Source of the DNA: Lachnospiraceae bacterium
GTDB lineage: Bacteria > Bacillota > Clostridia > Lachnospirales > Lachnospiraceae
DNA length: 5,710 nucleotides
Direction of reading: 5' to 3'
Assembly: GCA_020860745.1 (NCBI GenBank)
Contig: JAJBTR010000049.1
Location: 1 to 5,710, forward strand
Part shown: positions 1-5,037 of the stretch, one piece after another
How positions within the stretch are numbered: position 1 is the first letter of the stretch
Layout: every line of letters starts with the position of its first letter
Made by a program: the position numbers and the translations under genes
The notes under the pieces: model-generated
Seen by the model: the letters and a program-made list of their open reading frames with translations, nothing else
What the model was told of the DNA's origin: nothing
The model's database searches: none

Positions 1-2
1 TG

Positions 3-41
3 ACGAGCGGCGAATTGGATCGTGATGTAATCACGATATAA
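3..41 (+). CDS. C-terminal tail of an upstream gene (partial, unidentified)
   Basis: One frame is open from the window edge and ends at TAA 39-41, giving the tail TSGELDRDVITI. The stop lies 23 bases before the cbiF start, the tight spacing expected inside an operon, so this may be the end of the preceding cobalamin gene. Twelve residues are too few to name a family. The other two frames stop at 1-3 (TGA) and 23-25 (TGA), so either could equally be the true end. Low confidence. Confidence 0.35.
   Translation, partial: TSGELDRDVITI
19..37. repeat. Perfect 8-bp inverted repeat just upstream of cbiF
   Basis: ATCGTGAT, a GTA loop, then ATCACGAT. The dyad ends 13 bases before the cbiF ribosome binding site (AGGAGG 51-56) and has no T-run after it, so it is not a classic terminator. 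It could be an intercistronic RNA stem or a protein-binding dyad. Its function is not shown by the sequence. Confidence 0.5.
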
Positions 42-64
42 TGAAAACACAGGAGGTAACTGCC

Positions 65-823
65 ATGGTGTATTTTGTGGGTGCCGGGAGCGGAGCTTCC
101 GATCTGATCACAGTGAGAGGAATGAGACTACTGCAACAGGCGGATGTGATTATCTATGCTGGATCCTTAGTGAATCCGCAGCTTCTGGATTATGCAAGAG
201 AAGGAACCAAAGTATATAACAGCGCGAAGATGACGCTGGAGGAAGTAATTGAAGTGATGCGGGAAGCGGAAGCGCGTCAGGCGATGACAGTCCGGCTTCA
301 CACGGGGGATCCCTGTATCTATGGGGCGATCCGTGAGCAGATGGATATCCTGGACGAGCTCGGGATTGCCTATGAGAGTTGCCCGGGTGTCAGTGCTTTC
401 TGCGGCGCGGCGAGTGCGCTGAATCTGGAGTATACCTTGCCGGATGTCTCCCAGAGCGTGATCATCACTCGCATGGCGGGGCGGACACCGGTTCCGGAGA
501 AAGAGGAGATTGCCTCCCTGGCAGCACACCGGGCGACGATGGTGGTTTTTTTAAGCACGGGATTGCTGGAACAGCTGAGTGAGCGGCTGATTGCCGGCGG
601 TTATCATGCGGATACTCCGGCGGCGATTGTGTATAAGGCAACCTGGGAGGACGAAGAAAAATATATTTGCACTGTTGGAACTTTGGCGAACACAGCAAAG
701 GAACATGGTATCACAAAGACAGCACTGATGATCATTGGGGATGTGGTGACGCACTCGAATTATAGCCGTTCTGAGTTGTACAACCCGGCGTTTTCTACGG
801 AGTTTCGGGAGGCTTCTCAATAG
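65..823 (+). CDS. cbiF: Cobalt-precorrin-4 C11-methyltransferase (CbiF/CobM family)
   Basis: SAM-dependent cytoplasmic enzyme of anaerobic corrin-ring synthesis. It methylates C11 of cobalt-precorrin-4 to give cobalt-precorrin-5A. The 252-residue product has the usual family length and the tetrapyrrole-methylase fold signs: an N-terminal glycine-rich loop VYFVGAGSGASDLITVRG (2-19), YAGSLV (31-36), the SAM-loop segment RLHTGDPCIYG (77-87), CPGVSAFCGAASALN (106-120), and the CbiF-typical TRMAGRTPVP (135-144). Start choice: ATG 65 has AGGAGG at 51-56 with 8-base spacing. The in-frame ATG at 41 would add eight residues, including the Shine-Dalgarno codons, and has no ribosome binding site of its own. 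The next gene in the pathway, cbiG, does not follow; a 178-bp gap and then cbiH do. Family assignment is firm. The cobalt-first (anaerobic) reading rests on the CbiH neighbour and the clostridial context. Confidence 0.95.
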   Translation: MVYFVGAGSGASDLITVRGMRLLQQADVIIYAGSLVNPQLLDYAREGTKVYNSAKMTLEEVIEVMREAEARQAMTVRLHTGDPCIYGAIREQMDILDELGIAYESCPGVSAFCGAASALNLEYTLPDVSQSVIITRMAGRTPVPEKEEIASLAAHRATMVVFLSTGLLEQLSERLIAGGYHADTPAAIVYKATWEDEEKYICTVGTLANTAKEHGITKTALMIIGDVVTHSNYSRSELYNPAFSTEFREASQ

Positions 824-1001
824 GTTTGGGAGAAAAAGGAAGCTGGTTTAGTTTTCGATAAAGTGTTCTGTGCTTGTGAAGACAGGAGGAATAGTCATTT
901 TGAGATGATTTGTTTTTAACCGGCATATCGGTACAGAGCGTAATTGAATAAACAAATGCGTCAATGCAATGGAAATAGAATAAGCAGGCGGAGGATATAT
1001 T
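824..1001. other. 178-bp intergenic gap with an orphan ribosome binding site
   Basis: No open frame of useful length lies on the + strand. A full AGGAGG at 884-889 is followed at workable distances only by frames that close at once (TTG 900 stops at 906-908; ATG 905 stops at 917-919). A small CAATG direct repeat lies at 963-972. No convincing promoter or terminator was found here. The gap is unusual in an otherwise tightly packed operon and falls where many anaerobic cobalamin operons carry cbiG. A long open frame on the opposite strand (795-1505) is mostly antisense to cbiH and has no recognisable product. Confidence 0.5.
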
Positions 1002-1730
1002 TTGGGTAAAATTTTTGTAGTGGGAATCGGACCGGGTTCCTATGAACAGATGACAATCCGGGCAGCGAACGTACTGGAAAGCTGTGATGTAATAGTTGGA
1101 TATACAGTGTATGTGGATCTGGTGAAAGAGCATTTTGCGGAAAAAGAATTTCTCACAACCCCCATGACCAGGGAGGCGCAGCGGTGTGAGATGGCTTATG
1201 AGGAAGCGGTAAAAGGAAAAACCGTAGCGATGATCTGCAGCGGGGATGCCGGCGTGTACGGCATGGCCGGTCTGATGCTGGAGATTGGCGAATCCTATCC
1301 GCAGATAGAGGTGGAAGTGATACCAGGCGTGACAGCCGCGACCGGAGGAGCCGGTGTACTCGGCGCCCCGCTGATCCACGATTTTGCGGTGATCAGCCTG
1401 AGCGATCTGCTGACACCCTGGGAGACTATTGAGAAACGGCTGCTTTCTGCGGCGGAAGCGGATTTTGCTATCGTACTTTATAATCCGTCCAGCAAAAAAC
1501 GTCATGATTACCTGCAGAAAGCCTGTAATCTGATGCTTCGGTATAAAGCGGCGGAAACAGTGTGCGGCACGGTTGCCAACATTGGGCGTGAGGGGGAATC
1601 GATGCAGCTTTATACGCTGGGTGAATTGCGTGATACGCAGGTGGACATGTTTACTACAGTGTTTATCGGAAATTCCCAGACAAAAGTTCTGGATGGAAAG
1701 ATGGTGACGCCCAGAGGGTATCGGTTATGA
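1002..1730 (+). CDS. cbiH: Cobalt-precorrin-3 C17-methyltransferase, ring-contracting (CbiH/CobJ family)
   Basis: SAM-dependent enzyme that methylates C17 and contracts the macrocycle, turning cobalt-precorrin-3 into cobalt-precorrin-4, the substrate of CbiF. The 242 residues match the family length. Diagnostic segments are KIFVVGIGPGSYEQMTIRA (3-21), VGYTVYVDLV (32-41), ICSGDAGVYGMAGLMLE (78-94), VIPGVTAATGGAGVLGAPL (106-124), HDFAVISLSDLLTPW (126-140) and VLYNPSSKKR (158-167). The start is a TTG at 1002, chosen because GGAGG at 990-994 sits 7 bases upstream and the glycine-rich loop begins a few residues later; no ATG fits. The stop TGA overlaps the cobT start as ATGA (1727-1730), which indicates translational coupling. 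No frameshift or missing motif was seen. Confidence 0.95.
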   Translation: MGKIFVVGIGPGSYEQMTIRAANVLESCDVIVGYTVYVDLVKEHFAEKEFLTTPMTREAQRCEMAYEEAVKGKTVAMICSGDAGVYGMAGLMLEIGESYPQIEVEVIPGVTAATGGAGVLGAPLIHDFAVISLSDLLTPWETIEKRLLSAAEADFAIVLYNPSSKKRHDYLQKACNLMLRYKAAETVCGTVANIGREGESMQLYTLGELRDTQVDMFTTVFIGNSQTKVLDGKMVTPRGYRL

Positions 1731-2794
1731 GTACAGATCATGAGAAATTCTTTCATCAGATATCGCAGATACAACCAGTCTGCCGTGAATCCATGCAAAG
1801 AGCCAAAGCGCACTGGGACACGGTCGCGAAGCCCCTGGGAAGTCTCGGAAAGCTGGAACAGGCGGTTATTCAGATTGCGGGAATCTCGCGCAGTGAGAAC
1901 GTGGATCTCTCAAAAAAAGGCTTGATTATCATGTGCGCGGATAACGGTGTAGTGGCCGAAGGCGTGACCCAGACGGGACAGGGAGTCACAGCTGTTGTGG
2001 CGGAGAATTTTCTGGTTCTGCGCTCCTGCGTAGCGATTATGTGCCGGGATACCGGAACGGATATTTTCCCCGTTGATATCGGGATGGCGGTTGATACGCC
2101 GAGAGTCGAGCGGCGCAAGATTGCTTACGGCACGAAAAACATGTATCGGGAGCCTGCGATGTCGAGGGACGAGACAATCGCTGCGATAGAGACAGGGATA
2201 CAGCTTGTGAAGGAAAAAGCAGAGGCCGGTTATCAGATTCTGGCGACCGGAGAGATGGGAATCGGAAATACGACCACCAGCAGTGCGGTGACCAGTGTGC
2301 TCCTTGATGTGCCGGTGGAGACGGTGACCGGCAGGGGTGCCGGGCTTAGCAGCGCGGGGCTTACTCGAAAAATTGAGGTAATCAAAGCGGCGGTGGCAAA
2401 GCATCAGCCAAACCCGCAGGATCCAATCGACGTGCTGGCGAAGGTCGGCGGATTTGACATTGCAGGCCTTGCGGGAGTGTTTCTCGGAGGCGCGCTTTAC
2501 CATGTTCCGGTTGTGGCGGACGGTTTTATCTCAACCGTGGCCGCGCTTATTGCGATTCGACTGGAGCCAAAGGCGGCAGACTATATTCTGGCTTCCCATG
2601 TCTCAAAAGAGCCGGCGGGACCGATGCTTCTCAAAGCCATTGGAAAGACGCCGTTCCTCACCTGTGATATGTGCCTGGGGGAAGGCAGCGGTGCAGTGGC
2701 GCTCTTTCCGATTCTGGATATGGCAGTTCATATTTACCGGGAGATGAGCCCTTTTGACGAGGCGGGGTTCGGGACGTATGTGCCGCTAGAGTGA
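1727..2794 (+). CDS. cobT: Nicotinate-nucleotide:dimethylbenzimidazole phosphoribosyltransferase (CobT)
   Basis: Cytoplasmic enzyme of the nucleotide-loop branch. It transfers phosphoribose from nicotinate mononucleotide to a lower-ligand base such as 5,6-dimethylbenzimidazole, giving alpha-ribazole phosphate. The 355 residues match the full length of the family. Seen in order: KPLGSLGKLE (35-44), MCADNGVVAEGVTQTGQGVT (69-88), GEMGIGNTTTSSAV (175-188), TGRGAGLSSAGL (201-212), DPIDVLAKVGGFDIAGLAG (232-250), ASHVSKEPAG (289-298) and LGEGSGA (317-323). Glu319 aligns by motif with the catalytic glutamate (Glu317) known in the Salmonella enzyme, and Glu176 with its Glu174. The start ATG 1727 overlaps the cbiH stop by 4 bases and is served by AGAGGG at 1713-1718, 8 bases upstream. 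Which base this strain attaches cannot be told from CobT alone. Confidence 0.97.
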   Translation: MSTDHEKFFHQISQIQPVCRESMQRAKAHWDTVAKPLGSLGKLEQAVIQIAGISRSENVDLSKKGLIIMCADNGVVAEGVTQTGQGVTAVVAENFLVLRSCVAIMCRDTGTDIFPVDIGMAVDTPRVERRKIAYGTKNMYREPAMSRDETIAAIETGIQLVKEKAEAGYQILATGEMGIGNTTTSSAVTSVLLDVPVETVTGRGAGLSSAGLTRKIEVIKAAVAKHQPNPQDPIDVLAKVGGFDIAGLAGVFLGGALYHVPVVADGFISTVAALIAIRLEPKAADYILASHVSKEPAGPMLLKAIGKTPFLTCDMCLGEGSGAVALFPILDMAVHIYREMSPFDEAGFGTYVPLE

Positions 2795-2803
2795 ATAAAA
2801 GAA

Positions 2804-2818
2804 TGAATAAGATATTCA
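2804..2818. repeat. Short AT-rich inverted repeat between cobT and cobU
   Basis: TGAATA, AGA, TATTCA: a 6-bp dyad starting 10 bases after the cobT stop. No T-run follows and the stem is weak, so it is not a terminator. It may be a minor RNA processing or stability element, or chance in AT-rich spacer. The 84-bp spacer holds no convincing gene. Confidence 0.3.
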
Positions 2819-2878
2819 AATGTATTGGGGAATAGGAATCTCTTATGAGTGTGAAAACAGGAAACGGGAGAACGCACA

Positions 2879-3454
2879 ATGATACTTCTGGTGACAGGCG
2901 GCAGCGGCAGCGGAAAGTCCGCGTACGCGGAGAGCCGCTGCATGGAACTGAAAACGCGGGAAATAGAAAGCGATCTTAAATGGACTTTTCCATGTAACTG
3001 TGAAAGCGCGGAACAGTTACGGAAAATGTTCTACGTGGCGACGATGGAGCCCTTTGGCGAGGAGGGGGAACGCAGGATCGCCCGACACCGGAAGTTGCGT
3101 GCAGGGAAAGGCTTCGAGACCCTTGAGTGTTATACGCATCTGGAAGAAGCGGATATCCCTGCCGGCGCGGTGGTTTTGCTGGAGTGTCTTTCCAATCTGG
3201 CAGCCAATGAGATGTACAGTGAGACCGGGCGGAAAGATGAAGTGGTGGGGGCTGTGATGGAAGGAATTCATCGTCTTGCCGGAAAAGCGGAGCACCTGGT
3301 CATTGTCACAAATAATGTTTTTTCTGACGGGATTTCTTACGATGATTCCACGAAGGAGTACCAGCGCGGTTTGGCGCGGGTTAATGCACAGACCGCAGGG
3401 ATCGCCGATGAGGTGGTGGAGGTGGTGGCCGGAATCCCAATCAGGCTGAAATAG
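2879..3454 (+). CDS. cobU: Adenosylcobinamide kinase / adenosylcobinamide-phosphate guanylyltransferase (CobU)
   Basis: Bifunctional enzyme that phosphorylates adenosylcobinamide and transfers GMP to it, giving adenosylcobinamide-GDP for condensation with the CobT product. The P-loop GGSGSGKS is at residues 7-14. His70 in RIARHRKLR (67-74) fits the position of the guanylylated histidine known from Salmonella CobU. LLECLSNLAANEMY (100-113) and VIVTNNVFSDGISY (141-154) match the central strands, and ARVNAQTAGIADEVVEVVAGIP (166-187) is the conserved C-terminus of the family. Start ATG 2879 has GGGAG at 2866-2870, 8 bases upstream. Residues 22-48, between the P-loop helix and the FYVATM strand, form a longer linker than in the enteric enzyme and include Cys39 and Cys41. 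The partner cobS does not follow in this window. No hairpin-plus-T-run terminator is visible after the stop. Confidence 0.95.
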   Translation: MILLVTGGSGSGKSAYAESRCMELKTREIESDLKWTFPCNCESAEQLRKMFYVATMEPFGEEGERRIARHRKLRAGKGFETLECYTHLEEADIPAGAVVLLECLSNLAANEMYSETGRKDEVVGAVMEGIHRLAGKAEHLVIVTNNVFSDGISYDDSTKEYQRGLARVNAQTAGIADEVVEVVAGIPIRLK

Positions 3455-3490
3455 ATAACAGAGGTGTTCCGGTCATAACCAAACTGCATG

Positions 3491-3515
3491 GTAAAATCTG
3501 AACTACTTATTTTAC
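3491..3515. repeat. 7-bp inverted repeat overlapping the -35 of the URO-D-like gene promoter
   Basis: GTAAAAT (3491-3497) and ATTTTAC (3509-3515) are perfect reverse complements, 11 bases apart. The right arm covers five of the six bases of the TTTACA -35 element. This arrangement would suit an operator, but the arms are AT-rich and could be chance. Confidence 0.4.
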
Positions 3516-3539
3516 AAAGTCAGCAAATGTTTTTATACT
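3511..3539 (+). promoter_or_regulatory. Sigma-A-type promoter for the 3618 gene
   Basis: TTTACA (3511-3516), a 17-base spacer, then TATACT (3534-3539). Both hexamers match consensus at five of six positions with ideal spacing. The predicted start is near 3546, leaving a leader of about 70 bases before ATG 3618. This makes the 3618 gene a transcription unit separate from the cobalamin operon, although read-through from cobU is possible. Confidence 0.7.
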
Positions 3540-3550
3540 GGTCTGTATAA
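3533..3550. promoter_or_regulatory. Perfect dyad over the -10 region: probable operator
   Basis: TTATAC, spacer TGGTCT, GTATAA: an 18-bp perfect dyad with 6-bp arms that contains the -10 hexamer and reaches the predicted transcription start. A dimeric repressor bound here would block RNA polymerase. The regulator cannot be named; the size and AT-rich arms would suit a GntR-, TetR- or MarR-type protein. The LysR-type frame downstream is a weaker candidate because the dyad lacks a T-N11-A core. Confidence 0.5.
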
Positions 3551-3561
3551 GGAATTGCGTT

Positions 3562-3581
3562 GGGCGGGAATTTTTCTGCCC
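3562..3581 (+). other. GC-rich hairpin in the leader of the 3618 gene
   Basis: GGGCGG (3562-3567) can pair with CTGCCC (3576-3581), with one G-U pair and an 8-base loop. It lies in the predicted 5' leader, 24 bases before the AGGAGG at 3605-3610. No T-run follows, so it is not an intrinsic terminator. No cobalamin-riboswitch core was recognised around it. Confidence 0.4.
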
Positions 3582-3617
3582 GGCTGATTAGGATAAAAGC
3601 AGTGAGGAGGATGTATA

Positions 3618-4736
3618 ATGGGTAAATATGAAGATAATCTGGAACGTATCCGGCAGGCAGTCCGCTGTGAGCCGGTAGACCGCGTCCCGGTCGTGCCGTG
3701 CGCTAATGGTTATTATGCGAGAAGTCAGCATGTCCTGATGAAAGATTACATCACGGATTTTGATAAGGCATGTGACGCAAATCTGGCGGAGCATCTGACG
3801 GTGGACGCGGATGCGACACAGAATGTAATCTTTTCGCCGTACTTGCTTGGCACCCAGTGGCTTTCCAGGGCTGCGTTGCCGGGCATTGACCTGGGCGACG
3901 ATGAGATGTGGCAGATTGTGGAATCCGAGAACATGCAGGCTGAGGAGTATGAAGATATCAAAGCCATGGGCTGGGATGCCTGGCAGGCAAAGTTTATCGC
4001 AGAGAAGTGCGATAACAACTGGGAAAATCTGAAGCCGTATTTTGAGGCAATTCCCCGGTCTTACGCAAAATTCTATGAGGCAGGAATTCCCTGCATCTGT
4101 GATTTCCTGATGATCACACCGTTTGAATATTTCTGCGGCGGACGTTCCCTGGAGTGCTTTTTCATGGATGATCTGATGGATGAGCCGGAGCTGATGCACG
4201 AGATTTTTGACATGGTGCTGGAGAGCAATCTGAAAATCTACCGGCAGCAGATAATCGATACCCATGCCCTCGGCGTGTGGATCGGCGGCTGGAGAACCGG
4301 CCCGGATCTGGTTTCCCCGAATATGTTTGATGAGTTTGTGTGGCCTTCTTTTAAGGCATGCTATGATCTGTGTGTAGAGATGAATGTCATCCCGATCTTC
4401 CATCTGGATTCGAACTGGACGATGAATATCGATAAGTTCAAGCGCCTGGAGGATAAGACCTATGTTCTGGCGCTGGATTCCAAGACGGATATCCGGAAAT
4501 GCCGCGAGATCGTAGGTCCGGATGTGTGCATCCTCGGCGATGTTCCCTGTGAGCTGATGAGCTTCGGCACGCCGGAGGAAGTGAAAGACTATGTCACAAA
4601 GCTTCTGGAGGATATCGGACCGTGGGGATGTATGGTTGCCACAGGCTGTGATATTCCGTCGGATGCGAAGCCGGAGAACGTGAAGGCGATGAGCGAAGCT
4701 GCACATGAGTTTCTGGAGACACACCCGCAGAAGTAA
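3618..4736 (+). CDS. Uroporphyrinogen decarboxylase/MtaA-superfamily protein, probable corrinoid-linked methyltransferase
   Basis: 372-residue cytoplasmic protein that reads as a URO-D-superfamily TIM barrel of the kind found in corrinoid-dependent methyl-transfer systems rather than a haem-pathway decarboxylase. Family signs are NLERIRQAVRCEPVDRVPVVP at the N-terminus (7-27), a central ITPFEYFCGGRSLECFF (166-182), DEFVWPSFKACYD (238-250) leading into IPIFHLDSNW (258-267), LALDSKTDIRKCREIVGP (284-301), CILGDVP (304-310), and the C-terminal MVATGCDIPSDAKPENVKAM (339-358). MtaA/MtbA-type enzymes bind zinc through His-x-Cys plus a distant Cys in the GCDIP motif. Here the first motif is His262-x-Asp264, while Cys344 is kept at similar spacing. 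AGGAGG at 3605-3610 lies 7 bases before ATG. It has its own promoter and terminator, so it is probably monocistronic. The product is cysteine-rich (about 15). The methyl donor and acceptor cannot be deduced; the cobalamin genes next door support a corrinoid role by context only. Confidence 0.8.
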   Translation: MGKYEDNLERIRQAVRCEPVDRVPVVPCANGYYARSQHVLMKDYITDFDKACDANLAEHLTVDADATQNVIFSPYLLGTQWLSRAALPGIDLGDDEMWQIVESENMQAEEYEDIKAMGWDAWQAKFIAEKCDNNWENLKPYFEAIPRSYAKFYEAGIPCICDFLMITPFEYFCGGRSLECFFMDDLMDEPELMHEIFDMVLESNLKIYRQQIIDTHALGVWIGGWRTGPDLVSPNMFDEFVWPSFKACYDLCVEMNVIPIFHLDSNWTMNIDKFKRLEDKTYVLALDSKTDIRKCREIVGPDVCILGDVPCELMSFGTPEEVKDYVTKLLEDIGPWGCMVATGCDIPSDAKPENVKAMSEAAHEFLETHPQK

Positions 4737-4813
4737 ACACGGCAACGGCCAGGAATGGCGGCAGTATGCAGAGATTTCTGATGTTGCTATTATAGAAAGA
4801 GAAATGCTATGTG

Positions 4814-4851
4814 AAACCTCAATGCTTTGGTTGACAAAGTGTTGAGGTTTT
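4814..4851 (+). terminator. Strong Rho-independent terminator after the URO-D-like gene
   Basis: The arms AAACCTCAATGCTTTG (4814-4829) and CAAAGTGTTGAGGTTT (4835-4850) pair over 16 bp with two adjacent wobble pairs and a 5-base loop (GTTGA), ending in TTTT (4848-4851). The T-run is short and mostly inside the stem, and matching A residues on the left arm could allow some function on the other strand. It closes the 3618 unit about 80 bases after its stop codon. Confidence 0.8.
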
Positions 4852-4939
4852 GTAGAAGAAGGAGAAGAGTAATATTATTGTATGGATGTTTTCTGGTAAT
4901 GTCATACGTGATAGTGTTGGCTTTTTCAGGAAAGAAATA

Positions 4940-4956
4940 TCGATATAATATATCGA
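4940..4956. promoter_or_regulatory. TCGATAT-AAT-ATATCGA dyad upstream of the LysR-type gene
   Basis: Perfect 7-bp arms with a 3-base centre, located 81-97 bases before ATG 5038 and just upstream of the probable promoter. This is a usual position for an autoregulatory LysR-type activator site, but it does not fit the strict T-N11-A pattern. It also contains TATAAT (4944-4949), for which no well-spaced -35 was found. Confidence 0.45.
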
Positions 4957-4982
4957 CTTTTTTGACAGGCGGGGAGTATAAT
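4953..4982 (+). promoter_or_regulatory. Probable promoter of the LysR-type gene
   Basis: TATAAT at 4977-4982 is a perfect -10. The best-spaced -35 is TCGACT (4953-4958, four of six, 18-base spacer), which overlaps the right arm of the 4940-4956 dyad. The consensus TTGACA at 4962-4967 is only 9 bases from this -10, and no good -10 lies 17 bases downstream of it, so it is probably not used in this pairing. Confidence 0.45.
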
Positions 4983-4995
4983 TGTGGTAACAATT
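4980..4995. promoter_or_regulatory. AATTGT-GGTA-ACAATT dyad at the predicted start site
   Basis: Perfect 6-bp arms separated by 4 bases, overlapping the end of the -10 and the predicted transcription start of the LysR-type gene. The position would suit negative autoregulation. The binding protein is unknown. Confidence 0.4.
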
Positions 4996-5037
4996 GATAA
5001 AAGGTATCCTTGATATCTGAAAGGAGACTGGCTTCAG

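Larger units (their letters stand above)
4737..5037. other. 301-bp intergenic region
   Basis: It contains the intrinsic terminator of the 3618 gene, two separate dyads and the probable promoter of the downstream LysR-type frame, each listed separately. The first 75 bases after the stop show nothing recognisable. The stretch 4852-4939 has only very short open frames (for example ATG 4886 to TAA 4948) without a properly spaced ribosome binding site. Confidence 0.6.

Noticed and set aside
41..64. ATG 41 as the start of cbiF, overlapping TAA of the upstream frame
   Set aside because: There is no ribosome binding site before it, and the added residues would be encoded by the AGGAGG that clearly serves ATG 65.
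795..1505. 236-codon open frame on the minus strand
   Set aside because: It is mostly antisense to the clearly real cbiH, shows no recognisable domain, and looks like a by-product of codon bias.
2844..2978. Small + strand frame from ATG 2844 overlapping the start of cobU
   Set aside because: The product is basic and low in complexity, there is no well-placed ribosome binding site, and most of it overlaps the cobU P-loop region in another frame.
3455..3617. Possible cobalamin riboswitch in the region after cobU
   Set aside because: I could not find the conserved B12-box-like core or the multi-stem layout, and the space between the promoter and the start codon (about 70 bases) is too short for a full one.
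3588..4745. 385-codon open frame on the minus strand
   Set aside because: It mirrors almost exactly the URO-D-like gene, whose + strand product has family motifs, a ribosome binding site and a promoter. The antisense product is not recognisable.
4886..4948. 20-codon frame between the terminator and the LysR-type gene
   Set aside because: The nearest ribosome binding site (AAGGAG 4859-4864) is 21 bases from its ATG. A closer start would need a rare ATT codon.
4962..4982. TTGACA (4962-4967) paired with TATAAT (4977-4982) as a promoter
   Set aside because: The spacer is only 9 bases, far from the 16-18 needed, so these two elements cannot work together.
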